Source: Dentipellis sp. KUC8613 (lineage: Eukaryota > Basidiomycota > Agaricomycetes > Russulales > Hericiaceae). From it: DNA of 64,000 nt. The notes beneath the pieces are model-generated. The model searched no databases, was not told the DNA's origin, and saw nothing but the letters and a program-made list of their open reading frames with translations. The DNA lies in the NCBI GenBank assembly GCA_002286715.1, contig NSJX01000028.1, forward strand, positions 62,001-126,000, read 5' to 3'. Shown one piece after another: positions 13,769 through 24,818 of the stretch; the first letter of the stretch is position 1, and each line of letters opens with the position of its first letter. A program made the position numbers and the translations under genes.

Positions 13769-15768
13769 ATGGCTGGAAGGATCTTCGCGGCTGGCAAGCT
13801 TGCCGCTCTGCTGTCGTTGACAGCGGTCGCTCTAGCTTTACCTGAAGGTCCGGCGAACTTCGAGCGTTCCGACGGCGCGATCCTTTCCGTTTGCAAAAAC
13901 ATCTCAAGCGCCATCTCCTCCAAATCGGACGTCTACTATCCCCGTCAGTTAAGCTTTCTAGCTTTCTACGACAGAACGCCTTCCTGAGTCGACGGCTCTC
14001 CTAACAGTCTCGTTTCATTACTCGGCGGATATCGCACATTGGGCGTCATCGAGTTCGGCGAATGCAGCATGCTCCGTGGAGCCAGGTACCGTCGAAGATG
14101 TTGGGACGATCGTTAGTGCTATCAGAGCGTGTCTATGATCCTGTCTATTCGCTGACCATCGTGACAGTTGCAAATTCTAGGATCGACCAAGACACCTTTT
14201 GCAGTACGTTCTCATAGTCTTCCTCCATATGCACGTCTCAATGAGCCACATTCCGCTTCAAATAGGTGAAGGGTGGAGGTCACAGTTCCAACCCGGGCTT
14301 CTCATCTACTGCCGGCGTCCAGATTGCTATGACGCGCTTTTCCCAGATCAACTACGACGCATCGTCCCAAACTGTCGCTCTAGGTCCGGGTCTCATCTGG
14401 GACGACGTCTATGCTGCGCTCGAGCCCCACAATGTCAACGTCGTAGGCGGGCGCGTGACTGGCGTCGGCGTGGCCGGGTTCACCCTTGGCGGAGGTTGGT
14501 AATGTCGCCGTCCGTCACGGTGCTGTGCTGAAGCTTTATTTTCTTTGCAGGCTACTCTTGGAAGACTAGCCAATATGGCCTGACGATTGATACTGTTCAA
14601 GCATTCGAACTCGTCTTGCCAAACGGGACAGTGACTACGGTTACGGCCGCCGACGAAGACTTGTTCTTCGGGCTAAAGGGTGGTTTCAACAACTTCGTGA
14701 ATTTTCTCACCATCTCTCTCGAGCAAGTGTTGAACTCTTTATTTTCAGGGTATCGTGACCCAATTTACGCTCAAGACGTTCCCGCAAACACAAGTTTGGG
14801 TAGGATGCATCATACATATGTCAAATGATCATGGTGCTGATGTGGGTCTTCTCCAGGGTGGGCTCATCACAATCACGGGCGACCAGCTTGACAAAGTAAC
14901 TGCTGCGGTAGCGAAGTTCTCGGCAGAGGTGACTGATCCCAAAGCAGCAGTGCTGCCCACGTACAACTTCGTCCTTGGCCAAGTGAGTTCAGTCCAAACT
15001 TCGTAACCGTGGATCTGGTCTCATCTACGTATTGAGACCGGAGTCTCTTTGATCATGTTCTATGATGCACCTACACCGCCTTCTGGCATCTTCGACGACT
15101 TCCTCGCCATCCCCTCGTTCACCAAGGACATCTCTACCCGCTCATTCTCGTCGCTCGTTTTGTCTTCGCCTGCGAATGCTACCGCCGGTTCTCGGTTCGT
15201 CCTGGTTATCTGTACTATTGAACTGCTTGATTGACGAATTGCGACGCCAGTGGACTGTTCCACAGTGTCTCTGTCCTCAACTACACAACTTCTCTGCTTA
15301 ACGTCATCGTCAACGAGTCTATGGTAAATCCGCTCACTAGGCCTGCTCCGCCATTCCATTCTCATGTTCTTCTAGTATTGGGGACAGCACCTGGCTCTGG
15401 ACTCTGCTTCGTTCATATCCTACGACGTCGAGCCATTCCTGCCTTCGCTGTTCTCGCACGGTGCGGCGTCTGCTTACCCGCCAGATCGCTCCCGCGGTCT
15501 CCTCCCTCTCAATCTTTACTTCGCATGGGGCTCATCTCTAGCCGATGGCGATATGCACCAGGCGATCATCCAGAGCGCAGACCGTATTCGTGCGGCTGCC
15601 GTCGCCGAAGGGCAGGATGTGGCTGACGCAGTGGTCTATGGCAACTACGCACTCTACGACGCTTCGCTCCAGAGCATCTATGGAAACAACGTCGACAGGC
15701 TGAAGTCCATCAAGGCTACGTATGATCCTACTAACGTCATGGGCCTTGCTGGCGGTTTCAGGTTCTGA
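13769..15768 (+). CDS. Secreted FAD-linked oxidase, berberine bridge enzyme-like (copy 1)
   Basis: Oxidoreductase of the vanillyl-alcohol-oxidase/BBE superfamily, expected to oxidise a sugar, alcohol or secondary metabolite outside the cell with O2. The start MAGRIFAAGKLAALLSLTAVALALPEGP is a clear signal peptide. After several short introns: FHYSADIAHWASSSSANAACSVEPGTVEDVGTI, then VKGGGHSSNPGFSST, whose His is the expected covalent FAD attachment residue. GLIWDDVYAALEPHNVNVVGGR and GVGVAGFTLGGGYSWKTSQYG follow. The second (Cys) FAD anchor of bicovalent members is replaced (GVAGFT), so single attachment is predicted. The C-terminal BBE part reads VVYGNYALYDAS...YDPTNVMGLAGGFRF-stop. It is a distant paralogue of the three tandem copies at 50-59 kb; unlike them it has no intron before GGFNNF. 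Substrate unknown. Confidence 0.9.
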
Positions 15769-16246
15769 GTTCTCAATATATGTGGATTTATGTGGATTTT
15801 ATTGCATATCTAACCTCACAGCATTGACTTACTATTTGACCTTCCCTCGACACATAGATCCTATTCTAATTACTCGCATTTCTACATAGGAAGATCCTTT
15901 TGAAATGATTATTGTGACGATACGTCTCCTGGCGCAACAAAACTACACAGGCAAACCTCTTCATTTCGCCAATTAGATCTATGGAGACACGGTCAACTCA
16001 ATCTCGCCATATCAGCTTCTCTTGATTTACTTGAGGCGTGTGTCCAGGCCGCATCTTGCAAGTAAGAAGGTAGACTACGGACGGCACAGAGCCCGGAGTT
16101 GACAGATGGTATATGATATCAGTGTGTCCTTGTCGCATATCATACTGTAAGAGTGGCCATAAATCCGATTCTCCGCCCAGCGTGATGCGTCTACAACCCG
16201 GATTTTCCATGAACGGCCTCCAGTTAGGATCTAGTCGCGAAATGTA
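15769..16246. other. Intergenic between convergent genes
   Basis: AT-rich 3' regions of oxidase 1 and of the BTB gene on the other strand; no exon or repeat recognised. Confidence 0.45.
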
Positions 16247-17050
16247 CTATTTTTTTCCCTTTTTTGCCCCACTTCTTACGAGAGTCCGGCGTAGATGGTC
16301 TTCTCGTGCACCTGCAAGCATGATGATAGTCGACAATGGTAACTTTTCTGCTTCATGCTCTCGCAGGGGCTCTGCTCGTACAATGATGCTTGAATATGCG
16401 GGTTCCAACCAGCTTGTGATACCGTGTTTCTGTGCAAAAGCGATCTGGTCGACAGCAGCCATCTCTTCACGGCGTGAAGCGAGCATCGCCAAAGCGCATT
16501 CACGGGTTCGACTCAGGGAAAGCCGGGTGGAAATAGTGAGGAGATCGATGACTTTCGATAGGACTGGCTCTGGCACCTTCTCCGGGCCTGTAAATGTGCT
16601 GTGCCTCGCCATGCAGAGTTATTAGTACGCATTTGTATCTGTGCAAATAACCAAGCCAGTCGAGTAACTCACGGGTCATAAAGAAAGTCTAGCAGCACTT
16701 CTACTTCGCTTTCCTTGCATCCAACAAGATCATAGATCACGCCACTAGGTGGGTCTTGGGCGGGTTTCGGGGAGAACAGGGTTCGAAAGTATTCGGATTC
16801 GCGTTCCAGGAGGTATCGATGTACTCGGTAGAGGTTCATCCCGTTCTATGATTCCACTCATGAATTACTCGGGGCAATCAGGATGCGACTTGATCCTCAC
16901 CGGCACCTTCAAGATTGCCATGGGGGGTTCACTGAACCAATACACACCGTTTTGATTTTCAGTGTTTGCACATGCCAATGGTAGTATTGGTTCTGGATTC
17001 TCGGCAGTGTCAATGTTCGAGGAAGTTGTTGGATTTGTCTGAGTCTCCAT
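16247..17050 (-). CDS. BTB/POZ domain protein (BTB-1)
   Basis: One of a large Agaricomycete BTB family of unknown role; BTB folds mediate dimerisation and Cullin-3 recruitment in other proteins. METQTNPTTSSN starts at 17050. The first exon holds the lead strand NGVYWFSEPPMAILK (family pattern Y.F.DG...FQV). A ~55-nt intron joins it to NGMNLYRVHRYLLERESEYFRTLFSPKP...VIYDLVGCKESEVEVLLDFLYDP, the core BTB block (L[FY]RVHRY.L...S..F...F, then LLDFLY). The final exon is the helical C-terminal part: VLSKVIDLLTISTRLSLSRTRECALAML...VDQIAFAQKHGITSWLEPAYSSII...IIMLAGAREDHLRRTLV, ending SGAKKGKK-stop. Exon order matches its neighbours, so local duplication is likely. Confidence 0.82.
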
Positions 17051-17269
17051 AGATTGAGATGAAGAGGGTGATGTATACTAGTACGCTAAGGCCATGATTG
17101 CAGGAGTCAACCCCTGCATAATCGACGCGTGGCCGCGTCCTCGTGGATCGATGGATACTGCGAATGGGTACTTTGGCGCAACCAAGAGTTTTATGCGACA
17201 GCGGTACATACAAGAATGGTACTGTGGGTGGAGATACAGAACCGATTTGGATAGAATATATGGATCAAA

Positions 17270-18220
17270 TCATTCTGTGTCGAACCCGGGGTAACCACAA
17301 CCTCTAAAGTACCTTTTCACCAGACCAGTAACTAGACTATCTTTGACCGAAGACAAGGGAGTAGCGTGATTAGAACTCAAGGAATCGAAGCCAAAAGCTT
17401 GTGCGTTTACTGGTTGTGTCCCGTGTGGACGTGTGGCTAGATATTCTTCACGTGCCCTCCAAAGCCGCATCAAAATATCCAAAGACAATTTTGCGGCTGC
17501 TTCAGTCTTCATGACATTGGGTTGAAGGACTAACTTCGAAAGTGCGGGAACAGTCCACTGAGGGACATGACACTTCACCGAGATCAAGAACTCGTCGACA
17601 GCATCCATGCTCTCCTCGGAGGTCGTGAGCTCGTCAATTGCCCGCTTACGGACGTTTTCAAATTGAAATCGATCCGCGATCGTAAGCAGGTCGACCCATT
17701 TCGGAATGGAAAAGCCGGGGTAATTGTTGTACATCCTGCCATGCTGTCAATAGATGACAAGTTGCTGGTGGGTGCCTCTTTACCTATTGTACAGGAAATC
17801 GAGTAATGCCTCGAATTCATTCCGTGTTGTATCTGGGAGGATGATCGGGTCAAGATCGGATTCACCCTCCAGCATCCCGGCTTCCGGAAGACACATGAAC
17901 ATGTCTTTGAAGACAGGAGATTCGAGGATCAGGTAGTAGCGATGAACTTTGAACAAGCAACTCTCCACCTGAGTCATCGTGAGGAGAAGGGATGAGTGTG
18001 AAGGGGCGAGGACTGACAGAGAATATGGATAAGCGATCCTCGATGTAGTACTTTTCGTGACGCCGGGGTGCTTGAGACGACTGGTTTGGTACAGTACAAT
18101 GTCAACGTTATGGAGAGTTTCAAGTTCGCCAGTACTCACTGCCACTAGGCACTGTGTCCCATTTTCCTTTCCCGAATCTAACACAAGAGCTGCCTCAGAT
18201 AATTTGGATGACTCGGACAT
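17270..18220 (-). CDS. BTB/POZ domain protein (BTB-2)
   Basis: Start MSESSKLSEAALVLDSG at 18220 (an upstream in-frame ATG at 18229 is possible). Although the middle reads open in one frame, conserved family residues appear only with two introns: GTQCLVA | SSQAPRRHEKYYIEDRLSIFS | VESCLFKVHRYYLILESPVFKDMFMCLPEAG. This restores the Y.F/IEDG..IFQVE.LF.VHRYYL pattern of the paralogues. The BTB end is FEALLDFLYNR, then an intron with acceptor ...ggcag leads in frame to MYNNYPGFSIPKWVDLLTIADRFQFENVRKRAIDEL, and on to LWRAREEYLATRPHG and the stop at 17270. It lies 219 bp upstream of BTB-1 on the same strand. Function unknown; the read-through of introns in one frame makes a naive ORF call misleading. 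Confidence 0.8.
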
Positions 18221-18225
18221 GGTGA

Positions 18226-18495
18226 TCAATGGGTACTGGCAAGCTGCGCAATTTGCTGGAGAGGGGTCCGGAGCATCACTTTCAAGCTCACCGATATCGA
18301 TGGAGGGAAAGCCACGTGTTGGTACGCGTGTCCATCTTCCAGCGCTTGGACCTGAGTGCAGATGCTGAGGCTTCTCTGCACCTCCTTCTTAAAAGTCGAG
18401 CCTGTGACTGGCACTGACTGCGGCGGTAACCTTGCGGCCACTCGTTCGTTCCTCGGCCCGGCAATATGCGTTTTCTGAGCTTGAACTTCGGCCAT
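18226..18495 (-). CDS. Possible small hypothetical protein
   Basis: Open reading frame of 89 codons (MAEVQAQKTHIAGPRNERV...) between BTB-2 and RPB9. No family recognised. A possible donor (gtgagc) follows the codons for FPPSIS, so it could also be a 5' exon. It may equally be 5' UTR of BTB-2. Low support. Confidence 0.25.
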   Translation of the reverse strand: MAEVQAQKTHIAGPRNERVAARLPPQSVPVTGSTFKKEVQRSLSICTQVQALEDGHAYQHVAFPPSISVSLKVMLRTPLQQIAQLASTH

Positions 18496-18621
18496 TAACG
18501 GTGGCTGTGACTTTTACTTCCCCGGTCTTACTACTTCAGTAGGGCAGTGACTCTCTTGCTGCCTGCACGCTTATTATCGAAACTTCATCATCCTCCTAAG
18601 ACAATCATCTCTACTGTGCAT

Positions 18622-19222
18622 ATGGTCAATCTCCGGTCATACCTCTTCCGTAAATTGTGCTCATATCGTCTTACCATAGGCGTCTCTTCATTTTTGCTCC
18701 GAATGCAACAACCTTCTATACCCAAAAGCCGACCAGCAGCGTCGTACGATGGTCTACGCTTGCCGTATCTGCTCGTACTTTGAGATCGGAGACAACAGCT
18801 GCGTGTATAGGAACGATCTGCTAACGGTTACAAAGTGAGTACACCAGACATGTCAGCTGCGGAGAGGCATCAACATGGGCTCGTAGGGAACAAGTTGGTG
18901 TGACCACGGATCTTGGCGTCGATCCTACACTGGTGTGTATCCTTATTACTGCGAGATGAATGTAGTCTCAATGGGCCCCAGCCGCACTCCAATATCTCCT
19001 GCCCCAAGTGTGGCCACGAAGAGTACGTGTCTGTATAATGTCAAGGAAGCGCGTCCTACTCACGAGCATCTTTGTAGTGCTGTGTTCTATCAGGACCAGT
19101 CAAAACGAAAGGAGACGCGCATGATTCTGTTTTTCGTATGTACGAAATGTAATCATAGCTTCGTGGATCCAGGGCTAGCGCCAGAAGGCACTATGCCGGA
19201 AGGAATAGAGACGGAGTCCTAG
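18622..19222 (+). CDS. RPB9: DNA-directed RNA polymerase II subunit Rpb9
   Basis: Small zinc-binding Pol II subunit involved in start-site choice and transcript cleavage. The N-terminal zinc ribbon reads LHFCSECNNLLYPKADQQRRTMVYACRICSYFEIG (CxxC...CxxC), then CVYRNDLLTVTK. After an intron comes EQVGVTTDLGVDPTLPHSNISCPKCGHE. The last exon gives AVFYQDQSKRKETRMILFFVCTKCNHSFVD (second CxxC...CxxC ribbon) and a short acidic tail to the stop at 19222. The exon carrying the first ribbon opens directly after an acceptor (ccatag) as GCG TCT CTT CAT, with no ATG in it. The nearest upstream ATG (18622) is followed at once by GT, giving M-ASLHFCSEC if the first coding exon is just ATG. Identity is certain; the start is inferred. 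Confidence 0.9.
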
Positions 19223-19986
19223 CAGGACGCACTGGTGTTTTTGGCCTATGATGTATTATCATCATGGTATGTCCTGCCTTTCTTCCCATTTGCACCACAC
19301 TGAACACTTGTCTACCAATATAGTATTATCCTACGCAATATCGTATCTGTGTCAGCTTAGTGATGCGGCAGACGCTGTCGAGCAATTCCCGGGCCATCAT
19401 ACTCAGCATCGGGGTATGCGTATCACTTGCTTTGAGGTGCAACACTTTAGGTTAAGATTTCGTATGAGAAGTCCTCGATTAGAGATGCCTAAGTACCGAT
19501 ACTCCTCAATTACCCTTGATCTTACAGTTCCTTACATAGAGTGGCCGAAAGTCGAACCTTCATCACTGATACACGCCTTGATATTCTTGAGCAAATATTT
19601 TTTTGTTCGTGCATCGTACTACTGGGCCACGGACTTTCTCGCGATTGGAGAAAGAGTATGTCCTTATGGTGAATCGCGTTGAATGCGGATCTGAGGGGAC
19701 AAATCAACCGAGGCGCCGCGTAACCCAAGAGGAGTATCGGCCTGGACAACCGACAGATTGTACATGTACGCGGTGATCAGGCGCTCACATGGTCATCGAA
19801 GCGCGGGAGGATATCCCCGCCACTCACAAGGAGAACCTACCTTTTCTCGACTCCTCCCGGCACCAAGAATACGTGGTGGCATACCAATGGACAGAGGTTT
19901 CGGTCCGTAGAGAAAGCTCCGATCGCTTTTCACGTAGTGAAAAGAATGTCGCCGCATGCGTTACAACCGGTATACATTATGGCTAA
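19223..19986. other. Intergenic between convergent 3' ends, no gene recognised
   Basis: Contains an open frame 19248-19682 with no recognisable domain, codon pattern or homologue in the window. Treated as non-coding. Confidence 0.4.
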
Positions 19987-21321
19987 TCATACAGAATGGG
20001 GCAAAGTCACCTTCGACCCTGGCTCGCAATCCGAATGGGCGTTTTGACTAGAAGTAGGGTCGTCTTCATCGCCTTCGAGGTACTGCGATATCTCCACCGC
20101 GAACGACTTCATATGGTACGGGTCCTCGGGCTGGCGTCGGGTGCTGAGCCTGGGCGCCGCGAACGAGATGGATCTTTGTGTCGAGCCCGATGGTGGGCCT
20201 TGCAGAGAGGGCTCCGCTGCAAGGCCGATGCGAAGGACAATCATGTGGAAAACAATGCAGATGACTGGTGAAATCTGCAAGTGAATTGTCAGAGGAATTG
20301 ACGTCAGGGTACGCGTATGTCACCGTACCAGGTCGAGAATGACATAGTTGGCATTCGATTTCAGCACAAAGGTGACCAAGGCGGCAATGATGGTAGCTGA
20401 GTAGATGGCACCGGACTCGAGGACAACATTCATGATAGATCGTAGAGGGGTGCTCCGGTGGTCCGCTGAGACGCGTGTTACATGCCAGATACGGAATGCG
20501 ACGAGACCTGCCAGCACGGCATTTCAGTAAGAGGAACTCCGGCAAGTAATGCATATGGTTTACTAGTCGCCGAGAGATTTGTCCCGAGAGTCATCGCGTA
20601 CACGGCTGGTATCCAGCGGCTGGTCGTTGGAGCGAAGATACCTTTAGCGTTGGCTTGTGCACGTGCCAGAGCGATATTTGAACCAATAGTTGAAGCTATT
20701 CACAAGCGACTTCAGATACAAAGAAAGAGTGGAAGGCAAAACCCTCCCACCTATCAAACCGAACCATAAGGCAATTGGAATCGTTACAACAGACACGCTT
20801 CGCCATGCGAGGTAAGCTCTGCGAATCTGTAACGGTGTCAATGTCCAAAAGTCGCCTTCAAATGCAGGGCAAGGCGTACGACAACAACATCGAAGACGAT
20901 GGTCTGTGCATTGTACAAACAGCTCTTGGTGACAAAACTGATCCTTGTTACGTCTGAAAAGTATTCCACAGGCCCTCCAGGGAGTGTGAGTCCAATGCCC
21001 ACGAAGCCTTTGCAGACACGCAGGATGTTAACACACATCTCCTAAGAACGCGACGTCAGATTGCGTCCCGAAGACAGCTGATTTATGCGAATTACCGCAG
21101 TGCTCAGCGAGAATAGCACGCAGGCTACGGAGACCACAAAAATATTGACACGCTTTCGCTTGTGCACGAGAATCCACATCGCCAAGACGAACATGAATGC
21201 CGACCAACCTAGCGACGCCGTCGTCAGCAGCCATAACCATGGTACAGAGCACCTGCGACGCACCATAGAGGATTCCTTCGAAAACAGTGGACAAAATGGC
21301 CGCTTTGTCGAGACGTATCAT
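19987..21321 (-). CDS. Seven-transmembrane protein, Agaricomycete orphan family
   Basis: Multi-exon integral membrane protein. The start MIRLDKAAILSTVFEGILYG at 21321 is joined by an intron to WSAFMFVLAMWILVHKRKRVNIFVVSVACVLFSLSTA (TM1-2). Next are GFVGIGLTLPGGPVEYFSDVTRISFVTKSCLYNAQTIVFDVVVV, which carries the family's P-G-G-P-x-x-[FY]-F signature, then WRSVSVVTIPIALWFGLIGG, GLVAFRIWHVTRVS, IMNVVLESGAIYSATIIAALVTFVLKSNANYVILDLV and ISPVICIVFHMIVLRIGLA. That gives about seven hydrophobic spans with a ~70-residue polar C-terminal tail ending TLPHSV. This architecture is widespread in mushroom genomes, often in many copies; it is not a pheromone receptor by its motifs. Role (receptor-like or transport) unknown. 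Confidence 0.8.
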
Positions 21322-22445
21322 GAGGGCACTGACCGTCTCGGGGCGACAGTCAACACAAGAAGAGCATTACCTGGGGCAGAGTGATGAACGCAGGAGAAGG
21401 TATCGGTAGTGCAGGGTTGCATGGGGAAATGCACTTGGTGTGGCATTTATGAGGCAGTTGAGACACGGCACATCAGAATCGTTAGCCGACGATATCAAGA
21501 CCCCAAATTCCGTAATGTTCATTACCTACACAAGGAGCTATCGTTTACAGATGCGTTCGGCACCTTTGCATACCAGTACATGCCATAAGACCGCTTCGAT
21601 GATCTAGGGCCGTGATTCAGACGTTAAGGTATTTGAAGATGAGAGGAGACAATTCGTAATTGCAGCAAGCTTGAATTTAAACTATGCACGAACTCAGAGA
21701 CTTGGGTTTGAGACGAACCTCCAGTAGGATCGGGATTTGCTTGACCTGGTCACCGTTGAATCGAGCTGCAATTGGTCGACGGCGATCATCTGGAGACCGC
21801 ATGTGCCCGCTCACCATCAGAGCCTGGCAATCGCGACCGACCAACCCATTCAAACGAAGGTAGTCTGAAGAATGAGATTGCGACACCCATTTCCAGACGG
21901 CGATTTCCTCATAGCTATAGCAACTGGCTGGATGTGTGGAAGTAGAGGTGGCCGTAAGGAGAAGAGTTGGACTTCTGAGCTCAGGTGACCCAAAAGGTTC
22001 GGCTCCCCAGATTCGCCTCGGGCGTGTCGGTCAGTAGTAGTGTTTTGCAAATGCGCCGAAAACGCAGGGAAAGGCTTGATTATTATGGCTGTCTCCGTAG
22101 GGGTGACTGGATGCAAGCGTGCGGTTCATGCGCTTTGAGGCGCGGCCAAGGTCTCTGAACCGCTGCCGGCCAAGTTGGGATCTGGATCGGAATAATGTTT
22201 TAGTTGCACTTCCAGAGGCCGCACTCACTCTTCCAGACAACTCAAGCGTTTTTCAGTGAGGCCTACGTTAGCGGAAGGAAATATGGTGCTAGGTCATGAT
22301 GTTCACGAAACCGAGATCTGATCCGGAGAATGCCGGGCGATCCTTGGCTCATCGCGAGTCGTCTGTTCACGGTTGTTAGCGACCTCTAAACCGCTTCGAA
22401 TCCTTGGATAAGAAGTGGGTCAATTTGCTTCGGGACCCTTCAAGT
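21322..22445. other. Gene-poor stretch
   Basis: About 1.1 kb with only short open frames (for example on the minus strand at 21677-21886 and 21850-22116), none with a recognised domain. It may hold the 7-TM promoter and decayed sequence. Confidence 0.4.
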
Positions 22446-23320
22446 TGACTTCCGCCGCAGCACTTCTGATCCTGGAATTGTCGTAGTTTTGCAAGGTATG
22501 GCCCCCGCAGCACTCCGATATCGCTGATCCTTGCCATTTGTAGCAGTTATTGGATATGCAGGATCGACATGTACACATGAGTCTACTTCTATAGGAAGTG
22601 AATGGCTTATGTGGTGTCCACAGACCGTCTTCCACGCAGCGCGTAGTTCATTTCATTGCAGTTGATAAGTCTGAATTTCCTGTTTCGTCTCTCTGAGCGT
22701 CCGTTGGTGTAGGCTGATCTATGGAATCTCAACACGAGGCCGAATTTTGACGCTCTCTAGCGTCACGCTTCCCTCAATAGTTCGCGCTTCCTCTACCGAG
22801 AGTACGTTTCATTTTTTCCTTCATCTCCACCTCTTTTCACAATGATGGGATATCGATAAGGCGTAGTCGCAAGGCCAGGATCACCCCAAATGCTCCGGTG
22901 AAGGAGAGTAAAAACCAACCCTTTATGAGGGCCCACGGTCTGTCATTACTGGCCATCGCACATCGCCTTGGGGTCACGATCAACTACGCGGGTGTTATGT
23001 CGGAAATCGCTGCTGGCTGGCCACGGTTGGACCCAATCAACCAAAGTGAGATCGCAGAGAAGTTCGACATACCGATGCAACATATTTGTCTCTCTCTTGT
23101 CAAGCTTATTCGAAGAGCAGATTCTATTTCAAGGCAGGAGACGGGCCGCATCAGCTTGGACACCTTGGCAAAAGTCGTGGAGGCTCGTGAGGTGTACAGG
23201 GACCTACCCTGCCTAGGGACTGAGTTTAAGCCATTCAGAGTTGTGAACAGTGTTTTCGAACTCCCCGGCATCTGCTCCGAGATTGGTGACCTTCTGATAC
23301 GTACTTCCGATCTTAATTAG
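22446..23320 (+). pseudogene. Decayed BTB/POZ gene with intact C-terminal half
   Basis: Exon 22858-23320 reads RSRKARITPNAPVKESKNQPFMRAHGLSLLAIAHRLGVTINYAGVM...IAEKFDIPMQHICLSLVKLIRRADSISRQETGR...LAKVVEAREVYRDL. It is collinear with the C-terminal exon of the intact BTB gene 0.7 kb downstream (YSLTLLAVAHRYQVTVYYPKVI...EEFNVPLKHIQKTLFKLVQRPESLSGQE...LAKIVEAREKYKGL). Upstream, remnants can be seen: a lead-strand-like DFRRSTSDPGIVVVLQ before a donor near 22495, and FLYRE before a donor near 22801 in phase with the exon above. The core BTB block between them is absent, and a TAG interrupts the remnant frame just before FLYRE. Best read as a duplicated BTB gene that lost its BTB fold; a short C-terminal protein from ATG 22898 remains possible. 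Confidence 0.6.
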
Positions 23321-23601
23321 CATGCCTCCTTATATCATTACAGTGTGGTCAATTGTACCCTCATGTCGTGCCCAGCCTCCACGACCTCGTGTAGCAATCG
23401 ACAAGACTGGTCTCCCAGGATGTAAATCCGATAGACTTTCCTGGACCACGAGGCGCCTTGATACTGCGGTGCGTGTTTAGCTTCTCCTACACATCGGGCT
23501 GTCATCTTACGCCGGTATATGACTATTAAGATGAATAGCGCCACGTTCCTAGAACATCGATTCCTGCACCCCTCTTCCAGACGCGCCATTGTATCTACAA
23601 C

Positions 23602-24508
23602 ATGAGCAACTCTCCCTCTGATCAAGAACCGCCCGTAGGAGATCCCCACTTAGCGGCTTCGCCGCGACGGAGCAAACGGCACTATGTCTTCGACGAACTG
23701 ATAGTCTTCCAAGTGCGTGCTCTCGATTGCGATGACTGAACTACACGTCGAAACTCTTGTGTAGGTAGAAGACACCCTGTTCAGGGTGCATCGATCGGCG
23801 CTGGAAGATCATTCCCCTGTGTTCAAGGATATGTTCGCGCTGGGGCCTACAGAGTCAAATCCAGGAGGAAAGGAAGATGAGTCTTCGGAAGAAGGGAAAT
23901 CAGATGACAAGCCTATCATCTTAGCCGGGGTCACTACCTTCGAATTTGAGACGTTGCTAGACGAAATATATAGCATGTCCGTCCTTTGCTCTCATTATGC
24001 ATTTCCTCATCATAACAACTCATCGTCTACGGATCGTCTCTCTAGTCGTATGCGTCGGGTCCGCATCAAACCGCTCGGCGGCAACAAGGGCAAGCCCAAA
24101 TCTCGATCCAGAAAGTACAGCCTTACGCTGTTGGCAGTTGCACATCGATACCAGGTCACGGTGTATTATCCCAAGGTCATCGCAGACATTCTCGCGGATG
24201 AGCCGCCGTTGGCCGACTTGGATGTAATCGCAATAGCGGAGGAGTTCAATGTGCCCCTGAAGCACATTCAGAAAACCCTGTTCAAACTAGTTCAAAGACC
24301 GGAATCACTTTCGGGCCAGGAAATGGAATCTCGTCGTTTCAGCTTCGATTTGTTAGCGAAGATCGTAGAAGCCCGGGAGAAATACAAGGGACTACAGAAG
24401 ACATGGCCTCTGAATATTAATCTAGAGAAGGAGACGATAAACATTGTGAACAAAGTCTTTGGGACTGCTATTCAAATTATCGAACAATCACCGAGATCAT
24501 CGGTATGA
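23602..24508 (+). CDS. BTB/POZ domain protein (BTB-3)
   Basis: Start MSNSPSDQEPPVGDPHLAASPRRSKRHYVFDELIVFQ at 23602. An intron (gtgcgt...gtgtag) joins in phase 0 to VEDTLFRVHRSALEDHSPVFKDMFALGP and an acidic insert (SNPGGKEDESSEEGKSDDKP). The BTB end FEFETLLDEIYS follows. After a second intron, a basic stretch (RRVRIKPLGGNKGKPKSRSRK) leads into the helical half YSLTLLAVAHRYQVTVYYPKVI, LADLDVIAIAEEFNVPLKHIQKTLFKLVQRPESL, FDLLAKIVEAREKYKGLQ, ending QSPRSSV-stop. It is the only intact + strand BTB gene in the window and a tandem partner of the decayed copy just upstream. Function unknown. Confidence 0.85.
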
Positions 24509-24818
24509 AGTAGTGGAGGCTTGACGGAGGAGTTGGAGGACCGATGTTGTTTGGGATCTTGCGTAGCTTCAATTTTGTTGTTCCGGCCCTTCTAATTCAT
24601 TTCATCATGCTGGTAATGACTATAATCATGATCTATAGCACCAACCTGGAGTTTCACTGCCAGGATGCAGAGCACTGATCAGAGTCTCATTGAGAGGACA
24701 TCTCGTTCATCATCTCTCCTACGACCAGACAGCGAAGAAGCAGCGCCACATACAGTAGAATTTGTCTTCTTCTAAACACTTACAAGATGTCCTTCCCTTC
24801 TAAATAAGCCGACAGCGT

